Origin: a bacterium
Lineage (GTDB): Bacteria > UBA9089 > CG2-30-40-21 > SBAY01
Assembly (NCBI GenBank): GCA_030018635.1
Contig: JASEHU010000127.1
Location: 1-6,360, forward strand
Direction of reading: 5' to 3'
Length of the DNA stretch: 6,360 nucleotides
Shown here in pieces: positions 1-5,625 of the stretch (the stretch's first letter is position 1; each line of letters begins with the position of its first letter). The notes under the pieces are model-generated. The model worked only from the letters and a program-made list of their open reading frames with translations, searched no databases and was not told the origin of the DNA. Made by a program: the position numbers and the translations under genes.

Positions 1-1425
1 TAAAAACGGTATTAAGCTGCTTAGCATAATGCTATAAATAGGCATAGAATACTTCCACCCTAATAACTTTACTATTAAAAAATACGAAAGAATACTACCA
101 ACTACAAGTCCAATGACTATCCCTACGGAATATATTACCGCCCCTTCGGTTAAAAATTGATAGAATATATCCTTTCTCCTTGCGCCAAATGCCCGACGGA
201 GACCAATCTCGCTTACCCTTTTATGCACTGACATCAGCATCATACTGGCAAGAAGTGTGCCTGAGAGAAACATAGCTACTGTAATAATTATTCCAAGCAA
301 TCTATTTGATTCTCTTACTTGAATTTCAATTTCATCAATAAAAATCCCACTATAAGTAAATGCGAAGGTTTTATCGTTGCCCCATCTCTCTTTTAGTATC
401 TTCCGTATCTTATCAACCACTTCTTTTATTTTTTCAGGGAGATAATACTCAAATGAACAATCGGAGTTCTTACAATGTATCTCCTCTGATGTTACATTTC
501 CTTCATCTTTTACATACTTTCCTATATCTTCAGGGATCTTTACTTTTATAAGAATTTGTGTATATGGTGGAAGAGATGAGCCAGAAAGTGAATATTCCTT
601 TTTAATAACATCCATCCATACTGTCCAGGGGATGAATAAAGAGTCATTTATTACAAGATTGGAAATAACATTTTGTTGTTTTTGGAAAGCTTTGGAATCT
701 CCAATTTTATCATGAGAATTATCAGGGGCTTTGAATAGGAAAGGAGCTATGCTTGTAAAAACTTTATCTGGTACTGAGGCAAGCAAGGGGATTTTTTTAT
801 TAAATATCCCTATAATAGTAAACTTTACCTCTTCTTCAGTGCCATATTCAGTTTCAGTAATTCTTTTAGCAATAAGTGTTTTCCCTATTATCTTTTCCCC
901 TCCTAAACGCTCATATAATTTACCTCCTACTACACAAACCCTTCTTTTATAACTCAAATCAGTTTTATTGATGAATCTACCATCTTTTAGTTCTATATCC
1001 ACTGCTTTTCTAAATTCAGGTGTAACGCCGCTCATCATGGGTGTCATTGAATAAGATGCATTTTCCTGTGGATGTTCTCTATCACCTATCTTAATACTAT
1101 AGATATTTTGGAAATCCCATAAAGCTGTTTCCCCAATTTGAGGAACCCTGTTTTTAAGTAAGGAAATATCGTGATAAGATAATATCCCTCCTTCTTTTCC
1201 ATTTTGAGTAAAGAATGTGGACGAAAGAAATAATAAATGACTATTTCCTGCTTTTTTAATACCCTTTAGCACCTCCTTTTTACCCGCTTCATTAATAGAG
1301 AAAAGGAGGAGTAAAGCACAGACTCCAGTTGCTATTGTTAACAGAATCAATAAACAACTTATTCTTTTTAAATCCTTTATTTTAATTAAATCCTTTATTC
1401 TAACAATCCGCTCGAGACTTCTCAT
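1..1425 (-). CDS. MacB/FtsX-family ABC transporter permease, C-terminus cut by window edge
   Basis: The minus frame from ATG at 1425 stays open for 475 codons to base 1, so the protein runs off the left edge. By comparison with the paralogue at 6022-6360, about 25-30 residues are missing. Residues 1-22 are basic, and 22-43 form a first membrane helix (SCLLILLTIATGVCALLLLF). About 44-375 is an extracytoplasmic MacB periplasmic-core-like domain, with the typical stretch KDGRFINKTDLSYKRR then VCVVGGKLYERLGG. From about 380 comes the FtsX domain: a helix, the cytoplasmic coupling motif HKRVSEIGLRRAFGARRKD (about 401-419) and a further helix. Such permeases work as dimers with an ABC ATPase to export peptides, drugs or lipoproteins; the substrate here is unknown. 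A stop lies two codons upstream of the ATG, which fixes the start, but the SD is poor (GAGG, 14 bases away). The 218-bp repeat-filled gap from the ATPase gene leaves it unclear whether it belongs to that operon. Confidence 0.9.
   Translation of the reverse strand, partial: MRSLERIVRIKDLIKIKDLKRISCLLILLTIATGVCALLLLFSINEAGKKEVLKGIKKAGNSHLLFLSSTFFTQNGKEGGILSYHDISLLKNRVPQIGETALWDFQNIYSIKIGDREHPQENASYSMTPMMSGVTPEFRKAVDIELKDGRFINKTDLSYKRRVCVVGGKLYERLGGEKIIGKTLIAKRITETEYGTEEEVKFTIIGIFNKKIPLLASVPDKVFTSIAPFLFKAPDNSHDKIGDSKAFQKQQNVISNLVINDSLFIPWTVWMDVIKKEYSLSGSSLPPYTQILIKVKIPEDIGKYVKDEGNVTSEEIHCKNSDCSFEYYLPEKIKEVVDKIRKILKERWGNDKTFAFTYSGIFIDEIEIQVRESNRLLGIIITVAMFLSGTLLASMMLMSVHKRVSEIGLRRAFGARRKDIFYQFLTEGAVIYSVGIVIGLVVGSILSYFLIVKLLGWKYSMPIYSIMLSSLIPFL
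1370..1405. repeat. 18-bp tandem duplication in the permease N-terminus
   Basis: Two adjacent 18-bp units (1370-1387 and 1388-1405) match at about 15 of 18 positions; both begin AAATCCTTTATT. The duplication is in frame and gives the repeated peptide IKDLIK-IKDLKR just before the first membrane helix of the 475-residue permease. It lengthens the cytoplasmic N-terminal helix by six residues without breaking the gene. Confidence 0.7.
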
Positions 1426-1441
1426 TTTTTATTTTTCAACC

Positions 1442-1509
1442 TCAATCCCAATACTGTTCGGAATGATTAGTGTCTTTCAGAGTCCATTCCACATTTACCT
1501 TTCTCAAGT
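1442..1509 (+). repeat. Solo copy of the end of the 5709-6014 repeat element
   Basis: These 68 bases match 5723-5790 in the same orientation with about 5 mismatches and no gaps (about 93%). The shared part begins near TCAA and includes CCCAATACTGTTCGGAATG and CCACATTTACCTTTCTCAAG. Only this left-end segment is present; the rest of the element is missing. It lies 16 bp upstream of the start codon of the 475-residue permease and directly abuts another repeat at 1516. It probably is a decayed or partial copy of a dispersed non-coding mobile repeat. Confidence 0.8.
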
Positions 1510-1515
1510 AGAAGA

Positions 1516-1624
1516 CAACCCCCTAACCCCCTTTATTAAGGGGGAATTTTCCATCATTCTCATTTTTCTTGAAAGAAAAAGGCTTTCCCCTTAATAAAAA
1601 GGAAGGATTATGGGTGATTAGGAT
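1516..1624. repeat. Imperfect ~109-bp hairpin repeat (CCCCCTTTATTAAGGGGG type)
   Basis: The left arm (1516-1550, CAACCCCCTAACCCCC followed by TTTATTAAGGGGGAA) is roughly the reverse complement of the right arm (1581-1624, containing TTTCCCCTTAATAAAAAGG and GGGTGATTAGG). The arms differ by indels and substitutions. The apex is a perfect 8-bp stem, TTTTTCTT at 1563-1570 with AAGAAAAA at 1573-1580, around a 2-base loop. The whole can fold as one long hairpin, as expected of a MITE-like or REP-like element. It contains no credible ORF. It lies between the ATPase stop and the next permease, where it could stop, pause or stabilise read-through transcripts, but no T-run typical of an intrinsic terminator follows it. 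Confidence 0.65.
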
Positions 1625-1643
1625 AATCGTTTAGAAGTATCGA

Positions 1644-2324
1644 CTAAACGGTCAGTTCCAAGTCCACTTTTCCGTCTTTAATCTGTATTGTTCTGTGGCA
1701 GTAAGACGCTACATTAATATCGTGTGTTACAATAATAATTGTTTTACCTTCCCTGTTTAATTCTTTCAGAATACCCATTACTTCTTTTCCCATATTACTG
1801 TCAAGCGAGCCTGTGGGTTCATCAGCAAGTATTATATCTGGATCATTTACAATGGCTCTGGCGATCGCTACTCTCTGGCGTTGCCCCATTGATAGATTAA
1901 AAGCCATAACATTTTTCTTTTCCATGATTCCTAATTGGGATAGCACTTTTTCAATCTTATCTTTCTTAGATTTAATTATCTTCTTCGAATAAGAAAGGGG
2001 TATCATTATATTTTTATACACGCTGTATCGTTCTACTAAAGAAAAATCCTGAACCACGAAGCCAAATACTTCATTTCTTAGCTCTGCTCTTTCAATATCA
2101 TTATATCCGTCAATTGATCGGTCGAATAATAGATACTTCCCGATAGTCGGCTTATCTATACATCCTATTATATTTAGAAGGGTTGATTTGCCTGAGCCCG
2201 AAGGACCCATTATGGCAAGCATCTCTCCCTTGTCAACCGATAGTGATACATCATTTAGGGCATTTACTTGTGATTCCCCACTTCCGTAAGTTTTATGTAA
2301 ATCGATTAAATTAATAATATTCAT
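1644..2324 (-). CDS. ABC transporter ATP-binding protein (MacB/LolD-type)
   Basis: A complete 226-residue nucleotide-binding subunit that hydrolyses ATP at the cytoplasmic face to drive the permeases encoded just upstream. All motifs are visible: A-loop Tyr13, Walker A GPSGSGKST (40-48), Q-loop Gln92 in FVVQD, signature LSMGQ (144-148), Walker B IILADEP (164-170) with catalytic Glu169, D-loop SLDS (173-176) and H-loop His201 in VTHD. The length and the sequence around the Q-loop (GFVVQDFSLVERYSVYKNI) fit the short ATPases paired with FtsX-type permeases, a group that includes LolD, MacB-like and lactococcin-972-type exporters. The signature has Met in place of the first Gly of LSGGQ; this is tolerated in some members, and with all other motifs intact it is probably active. 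Only one base separates it from the preceding permease stop, and a good SD (AAGGAG) overlaps that gene's 3' end, so the two are translationally coupled. Confidence 0.96.
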   Translation of the reverse strand: MNIINLIDLHKTYGSGESQVNALNDVSLSVDKGEMLAIMGPSGSGKSTLLNIIGCIDKPTIGKYLLFDRSIDGYNDIERAELRNEVFGFVVQDFSLVERYSVYKNIMIPLSYSKKIIKSKKDKIEKVLSQLGIMEKKNVMAFNLSMGQRQRVAIARAIVNDPDIILADEPTGSLDSNMGKEVMGILKELNREGKTIIIVTHDINVASYCHRTIQIKDGKVDLELTV

Positions 2325-2325
2325 T

Positions 2326-3522
2326 TTACTGGCTCCTTTTCAATATGGTGTTTATCTGAGTTTTTGATAACATAATAACAGGGTAGATAACAATTATTAG
2401 TCCAATCAGTAAGCTTGATAGAGTGGTTATGAGCGTGATAAGGCTAAATTTATAGATTGCTACCACAATTATGTCTGCCAAGAAGATTATTGCAAAAACC
2501 TGCATCAATATACGCTGGATAATAGAGATTATCCTTCCACCACATAACAAATGGATTGCAAACTCTTTAGTATGAGTATTGATAAACTGCATAATGACTG
2601 AGATAAAACTGGTGACAGCAAAAAAAAGTATGACGGAGATAATAAATCCCCAAATTATTAACTCGTAATTACTGGATTCCAGAAGATACTGCCGTTGTTT
2701 TGTAAAACTTCTAAAATCAAAGGTATATAATCCAAGTTGGGCTGATTTTTCCTGAATAGCCTGAAGATTGCAGGGATCGTCAGTAATGATAAATGTTGAG
2801 CAAATAGCAGAATCATAACCAATCGTGTCGAATTTATTCGGTTGTAGCGGAACCACAAATGCCTTGTCAAGCCAGTAAATCGTTTCACCTTGTAATGGGT
2901 TTATATGAAATAACAATTTATCCAAAAATCCAATGACCCTGTAATTATACCCCTCATTATCATGGATTGTGTCGTTGATGTCATAATACTTCTGAAAATC
3001 ATATCCAAGAAGCAGGGGGATTTCACTTACAGTAGAATTAAAATCTGCATCGGAAAAGAGCCTGCCCTTTGAGCATTTAAGTTTGAAGACATCCTGAAAT
3101 TTATCATCAATTTTGAGTAAAAAATATGCATTTGGCTCGCACCGCGGATTTATGGCAAAAGAACTGTCCAGTTTAGTGTTATTCAGCCACATTGAAAACC
3201 CTGTAACAGCGGTATAAGTTCGAAAGGAAGGGTTTTCTTTCATAAATTTATAGAGTTCGCTCTGACGCCTTATGCTGTCCTCGCCCCCGTTTACTATCTC
3301 ATCTCTTTTTTCGTGACTGCTAATATCAGAAGGGATATACATCTCCTCCTGCTGGCGATTCATAACTATGGTTAGTTTTTTTTGATAATTTCTCATATCA
3401 AGCGTAAAAGAAGAGGATGCGATTATCAGGATGAGAGTGGCAATGATTTGAACGAAAAAAATAAAATATCTTAATTTATTCTGTAGTATATCTTCGTAGG
3501 CATATCGCAATTGTCTTCTCAA
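2326..3522 (-). CDS. FtsX-type ABC transporter permease, second subunit
   Basis: A 398-residue integral membrane protein. The N-terminus RRQLRYAYEDILQNKLRYF is the usual amphipathic lead-in of MacB-like permeases. A first helix (about 18-38) is followed by a large extracytoplasmic domain (about 40-285) and three C-terminal helices (about 286-312, 338-358 and 362-386). The coupling motif HTKEFAIHLLCGGRIISII after helix 2 matches the FtsX pattern (E-x-x-x-x-x-x-x-G-G/A) that contacts the ATPase. It probably pairs with the 354-residue permease and the 226-residue ATPase as a heterodimeric exporter; the substrate is unknown. The start is TTG at 3522, five bases after the preceding stop, with an SD-like GAGG about 11 bases upstream that overlaps the end of the previous gene. 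No ATG or GTG in frame lies between it and an upstream stop in a better position. The next Met is residue 43, which would remove the first helix. Confidence 0.92.
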   Translation of the reverse strand: MRRQLRYAYEDILQNKLRYFIFFVQIIATLILIIASSSFTLDMRNYQKKLTIVMNRQQEEMYIPSDISSHEKRDEIVNGGEDSIRRQSELYKFMKENPSFRTYTAVTGFSMWLNNTKLDSSFAINPRCEPNAYFLLKIDDKFQDVFKLKCSKGRLFSDADFNSTVSEIPLLLGYDFQKYYDINDTIHDNEGYNYRVIGFLDKLLFHINPLQGETIYWLDKAFVVPLQPNKFDTIGYDSAICSTFIITDDPCNLQAIQEKSAQLGLYTFDFRSFTKQRQYLLESSNYELIIWGFIISVILFFAVTSFISVIMQFINTHTKEFAIHLLCGGRIISIIQRILMQVFAIIFLADIIVVAIYKFSLITLITTLSSLLIGLIIVIYPVIMLSKTQINTILKRSQ

Positions 3523-3527
3523 ATTAT

Positions 3528-4592
3528 TTACATCCTCATCTGTAGCAGAATATTCTGCTTTAATTTTATGGTTATAAAAATAAATCCTGAAATCATCCCT
3601 ATTATAAGACAGGCTATATAACAGAAAATTATCGCTACGGTATAGATGGTTACTTCAAGATAGAAACTCTTTTTAGCAAAATAGAGCAGAATGATGGCTA
3701 AAAGTACTCCTATCCCATAGCCTATAGTTACGATGAGCAAATAATCGCGAAACATCATATTTCGGATTGCAGAAGCTTTTCCACCCAAAAGCATCCGAAT
3801 TGAAATCTCTCTTTTCCTTCCCTCGATCCAATAATTCGTGATACTTGAAATATTTAGTAAGATTAAAAAAATGGTAAAAACAAGCATGACTAAAAAATTC
3901 ATGGAACTATCTATAGCCATTTTTAGCATCCATATAACATCATCAACCTTAGATTTTTTTATTTCCTCAATCTTTATATCAGGGTTGATCTTTTTAGCTG
4001 CCTTTTCAAAATCGTTTAAAAAATCTCTACTATTTCCCTTAGCATCAATGGAATAAATGCCATTAATCGGTGCAGAAAGGTTGGTTTCAAATGAAGCGGA
4101 CATATTTACAAAACATAGGGCATCAAACTTCTCCATTTCTATATAGTTTTTATTTTGCTTTCTTTTAAATCTTCCAATAATCTCATATTCATTATTTTCA
4201 TGCAAATAATAATCCTTGCCGTCTCTTATAATGCATCTATTGTTTGTCCACTCATCGTCAGCAATTATAGCTACCGGCTTTTGCTTCTCAAAGTCTTCTT
4301 TGCTAAAACTCCTTCCCTCGATAATCTCCGGCTTAAAGGATGTCTCACCGCTTAAATATAAAGCCTTACCTCCTGAAATTTGGAAATCTTTATAAATAAT
4401 AATACTACTATTTCTTTCTTTAAGATAATCGATTAGATCCCTTACTCTTACAGGATGTTGTATGTCTTGTATAATATCGATATTGATATGTTCGCCCGAT
4501 AGAAAGTCTGGCCATATTGTTTGCATATAAAAACTTTCGGCTATAAAAGAGAAAGAGACGGCAAAAAGCATGGCTATTACTACAAAGATCAT
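3528..4592 (-). CDS. FtsX-type ABC transporter permease, first subunit (start uncertain)
   Basis: From ATG at 4592 it is 354 residues. It has a first membrane helix (MIFVVIAMLFAVSFSFIAES), an extracytoplasmic MacB-core-like domain with the family signature EGRSFSKEDFEKQKPVAIIADD (about 83-104), three C-terminal helices (about 228-250, 282-306 and 314-342) and the coupling motif GRKREISIRMLLGGKASAIR. It is likely the partner of the 398-residue permease. The start is questionable. ATG 4592 has no SD and leaves out the basic cytoplasmic lead-in normal for this fold. A perfect GGAGGT (4640-4635) lies six bases before an in-frame ATC at 4628-4626, which would add 12 residues (IKQILHKSSLLI) and give exactly the expected N-terminus. 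No ATG, GTG or TTG is in frame before the upstream stop at 4646-4644. Either initiation occurs at AUC, or the start codon has mutated and the gene is expressed less well. Confidence 0.9.
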   Translation of the reverse strand: MIFVVIAMLFAVSFSFIAESFYMQTIWPDFLSGEHINIDIIQDIQHPVRVRDLIDYLKERNSSIIIYKDFQISGGKALYLSGETSFKPEIIEGRSFSKEDFEKQKPVAIIADDEWTNNRCIIRDGKDYYLHENNEYEIIGRFKRKQNKNYIEMEKFDALCFVNMSASFETNLSAPINGIYSIDAKGNSRDFLNDFEKAAKKINPDIKIEEIKKSKVDDVIWMLKMAIDSSMNFLVMLVFTIFLILLNISSITNYWIEGRKREISIRMLLGGKASAIRNMMFRDYLLIVTIGYGIGVLLAIILLYFAKKSFYLEVTIYTVAIIFCYIACLIIGMISGFIFITIKLKQNILLQMRM

Positions 4593-4634
4593 TATAAGAA
4601 GAGAAGATTTATGGAGTATCTGTTTGATTGTCTT

Positions 4635-4640
4635 ACCTCC
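4635..4640 (-). promoter_or_regulatory. Ribosome binding site pointing to a non-AUG start
   Basis: GGAGGT on the minus strand is a full SD match. Six bases downstream is ATC (4628-4626), in frame with the 354-residue permease. There is no ATG, GTG or TTG within 20 bases in any frame. The annotated ATG is 42 bases downstream, too far for this SD to serve. Confidence 0.65.
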
Positions 4641-4654
4641 AGATCAATTAATTG

Positions 4655-4697
4655 TCCTGAATAAACCCGAGCAATCACGGCCCGGGTTTATTCAGGA
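4655..4697 (-). terminator. 15-bp perfect hairpin between secreted-protein gene and permease gene (attenuator-like)
   Basis: TCCTGAATAAACCCG (4655-4669) and its exact reverse complement (4683-4697) enclose a 13-base loop. The hairpin lies 15 bases after the stop codon of the 147-residue gene and ahead of the permease SD. On the minus strand the 3' arm is followed by CAATTAATTGATC rather than a T-run, so it is not a canonical intrinsic terminator. A role as partial terminator, processing site or 3'-end stabiliser, giving more small-protein transcript than transporter transcript, would suit the gene order. The structure is seen directly; the role is inferred. Confidence 0.7.
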
Positions 4698-4712
4698 GAG
4701 TAATGCTGTCTT

Positions 4713-5156
4713 TTAAAAGTAATACCATTCATAGTATGGAACGGTTTTGCGTCCAGATTTTACTATGGAATCCCTCATAGATAGAAAAGTATATATCAGG
4801 GCATATTTTTTGTTAGGAGCAACAGCACTATACTTTTGTTCATCTTTCCCGTTTTTTATGCCCTTTAGAGTTTCATAAAGCCTAATTCGGCTTTGCTTGA
4901 TATTCTTTTTTGACACTGTCTTTACTTTACCGTCCGTTAGCTTATTTGCATAAAATTTAGACTCAATATTCCAAATATACCTCAAATTTTCCGCTATCCA
5001 TGTCGGAGAGTCCCAATACCTTATCGAACAAGCATTGCCGGAGATGGTAGTGTCTGCCGCATAAATAACACCTTGACTTATCATAACAATTGATATCGTT
5101 GCTATGATCAGAAACAAGTTTCTCTTAATTGTGTGTATGAAATTCATCTTAAACAT
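4713..5156 (-). CDS. Small secreted protein of unknown function, possible cargo of the adjacent exporter
   Basis: A 147-residue protein with no family that I recognise. The N-terminus is a convincing Sec signal peptide: basic n-region to Arg12, hydrophobic core 14-31, and a likely signal peptidase I site after Ala33 (I-Y-A) or Ala34. The predicted mature part, about 113 residues, is Lys-rich and net basic. It has one cysteine (Cys43), an early aromatic cluster (Trp48, Trp53, Tyr60, Trp62) and a strikingly aromatic C-terminus (VPYYEWYYF). It has no membrane segment beyond the signal and no lipobox. The start at ATG 5156 is backed by AGGAGG 8 bases upstream. Its gene precedes two permeases and an ATPase on the same strand, with only a hairpin between. 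This position is typical of a bacteriocin-like or signalling polypeptide ahead of its transport or immunity genes. Lactococcin 972 also has a signal peptide and an aromatic C-terminus, but I see no alignable similarity, so this link is weak. It could equally be a periplasmic accessory protein. Confidence 0.85.
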   Translation of the reverse strand: MFKMNFIHTIKRNLFLIIATISIVMISQGVIYAADTTISGNACSIRYWDSPTWIAENLRYIWNIESKFYANKLTDGKVKTVSKKNIKQSRIRLYETLKGIKNGKDEQKYSAVAPNKKYALIYTFLSMRDSIVKSGRKTVPYYEWYYF

Positions 5157-5164
5157 TTTTCTTT

Positions 5165-5170
5165 CCTCCT
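5165..5170 (-). promoter_or_regulatory. Ribosome binding site of the 147-residue gene
   Basis: AGGAGG on the minus strand sits 8 bases before ATG 5156. It favours that start over the second in-frame ATG at 5147, which would be 17 bases away. Confidence 0.8.
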
Positions 5171-5224
5171 AATTTTATTTTGGATTTTGGATTTTTTTAA
5201 ACGAGGTTGCTCATATATATTAGC

Positions 5225-5261
5225 TGACACATTAACCTTTTGTGTCATTATGACCTTTTGT
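5225..5261. promoter_or_regulatory. Operator-like cluster of palindromes and direct repeats upstream of the secreted-protein gene
   Basis: TGACAC (5225-5230) and GTGTCA (5242-5247) form an inverted repeat with an 11-base spacer. It overlaps a second palindrome, GTCAT-T-ATGAC (5244-5254). The 9-mer ACCTTTTGT also recurs directly at 5235-5243 and 5253-5261, a period of 18 bp. The cluster lies about 70-105 bases upstream of the start codon, where a regulator could bind. No strong promoter is visible beside it; a weak candidate further upstream on the minus strand is TTGAAT-17-TACAAG (about 5330-5302). The arrangement is seen directly; regulatory function is inferred. Confidence 0.4.
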
Positions 5262-5414
5262 AATCCGCCATCCACAATTTCCTACAGAAAACAATCGCCC
5301 TATTCTTGTAAGAAAAGGCTTTAAAATATTCAAACTGTAATTCTATTTTTTAGGAGGCAAGTTACATTGGATGAAGCCGCCAGAGATATAAGGTTGTCAA
5401 AGGGCTGACAAAAC

Positions 5415-5451
5415 GAAAAAAGCAGGGTAAAGATATTACCCTGCTTATATT
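5415..5451 (-). terminator. Intrinsic terminator, probably bidirectional
   Basis: An 11-bp perfect stem, AAGCAGGGTAA (5420-5430) with TTACCCTGCTT (5436-5446), encloses a 5-base loop. On the minus strand the stem runs into six T residues (5421-5416), then CGTTTTG, a classic Rho-independent terminator. On the plus strand it is followed by ATATTTTTA, so it may also work that way. It lies about 20 bases after the stop codon of the 24-codon ORF and closes the transcript started by the promoter at 5599-5571. It would also separate the 147-residue gene from transcription coming from the right. Confidence 0.85.
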
Positions 5452-5465
5452 TTTAAACTTATGCC

Positions 5466-5540
5466 CTAAATTTGATAGACTCTTTTTACATAGAAATAGG
5501 ATAGGATAGGATAGGATACCTGATGCTCATTCTCATTCAT
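5466..5540 (-). CDS. Putative 24-residue peptide in its own small transcription unit
   Basis: ATG at 5540 opens 24 codons ending at TAG 5468-5466. The peptide begins MNENEHQV, is then rich in Tyr, Pro and Ile (SYPILSYFYVK) and ends RVYQI. AGGAGG (5550-5545) ends 4 bases before the ATG, rather close. The overlapping ATG at 5536, in another frame and 8 bases from the SD, would give a 16-residue peptide instead (MRMSIRYPILSYPISM). Codons 8-15 are made from four copies of a 5-bp repeat. It follows a near-consensus promoter by about 25-30 bases and is followed by an intrinsic terminator. It may be a free small peptide, a leader peptide of an attenuator controlling the secreted-protein gene downstream, or a relic of a longer gene. 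I do not recognise the sequence and no function is claimed. Confidence 0.5.
   Translation of the reverse strand: MNENEHQVSYPILSYFYVKRVYQI
5498..5517. repeat. Pentanucleotide microsatellite, four AGGAT units
   Basis: Four perfect tandem AGGAT units (TATCC-type on the coding strand), with partial units on both sides, lie inside the 24-codon ORF. The unit is not a multiple of three, so gain or loss of one by slippage would shift the frame downstream. Simple repeats of this kind early in an ORF are known to cause phase variation in some bacteria; that it happens here is only a possibility. Confidence 0.8.
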
Positions 5541-5570
5541 GGTACCTCCTTTTCACATTGAATATAATAC

Positions 5571-5599
5571 AGTATAACACAATTTGGAGAAAATGTCAA
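5571..5599 (-). promoter_or_regulatory. Near-consensus sigma-70 promoter driving the 24-codon ORF
   Basis: On the minus strand a perfect -35 TTGACA (5599-5594), a 17-base spacer and a -10 TATACT (5576-5571) are seen, plus an extended -10 TGT directly before the -10. The predicted start of transcription is near 5564, giving a leader of about 24 bases before ATG 5540. This is by far the strongest promoter in the window. Transcription from it should mostly stop at the terminator near 5415, giving an RNA of about 150 bases; any read-through would reach the 147-residue gene and the transporter operon. Confidence 0.85.
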
Positions 5600-5625
5600 G
5601 AAGTTTTTTATCCGATTTTAAAAAT

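Noticed and set aside
360..952. Plus-strand frames of 63 and 73 codons within the first 1.4 kb.
   Set aside because: They lie entirely inside the long minus-strand permease frame and have no SD or family-like sequence.
1628..1650. Short inverted repeat CGTTTAG/CTAAACG over the ATPase stop codon as a terminator.
   Set aside because: Only 7 bp with a 9-base loop and no T-run on the minus strand; too weak to call.
2658..2888. A 76-codon minus-strand frame.
   Set aside because: It lies wholly within the 398-residue permease in another frame, with no evidence of independent expression.
3838..4355. Plus-strand frames of 72 and 66 codons.
   Set aside because: They are antisense to the 354-residue permease; their composition is that of a shadow frame.
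5133..5324. A 63-codon plus-strand frame.
   Set aside because: It overlaps the start and SD of the 147-residue gene in antisense, lacks an SD and resembles no protein.
5352..5408. Plus-strand AGGAGG at 5352-5357, TTG at 5367 and a 13-codon frame (LDEAARDIRLSKG) ending at TGA 5406, just before the bidirectional terminator.
   Set aside because: It is too short to support, has no visible promoter and uses a TTG start; it may be a gene relic but chance is as likely.
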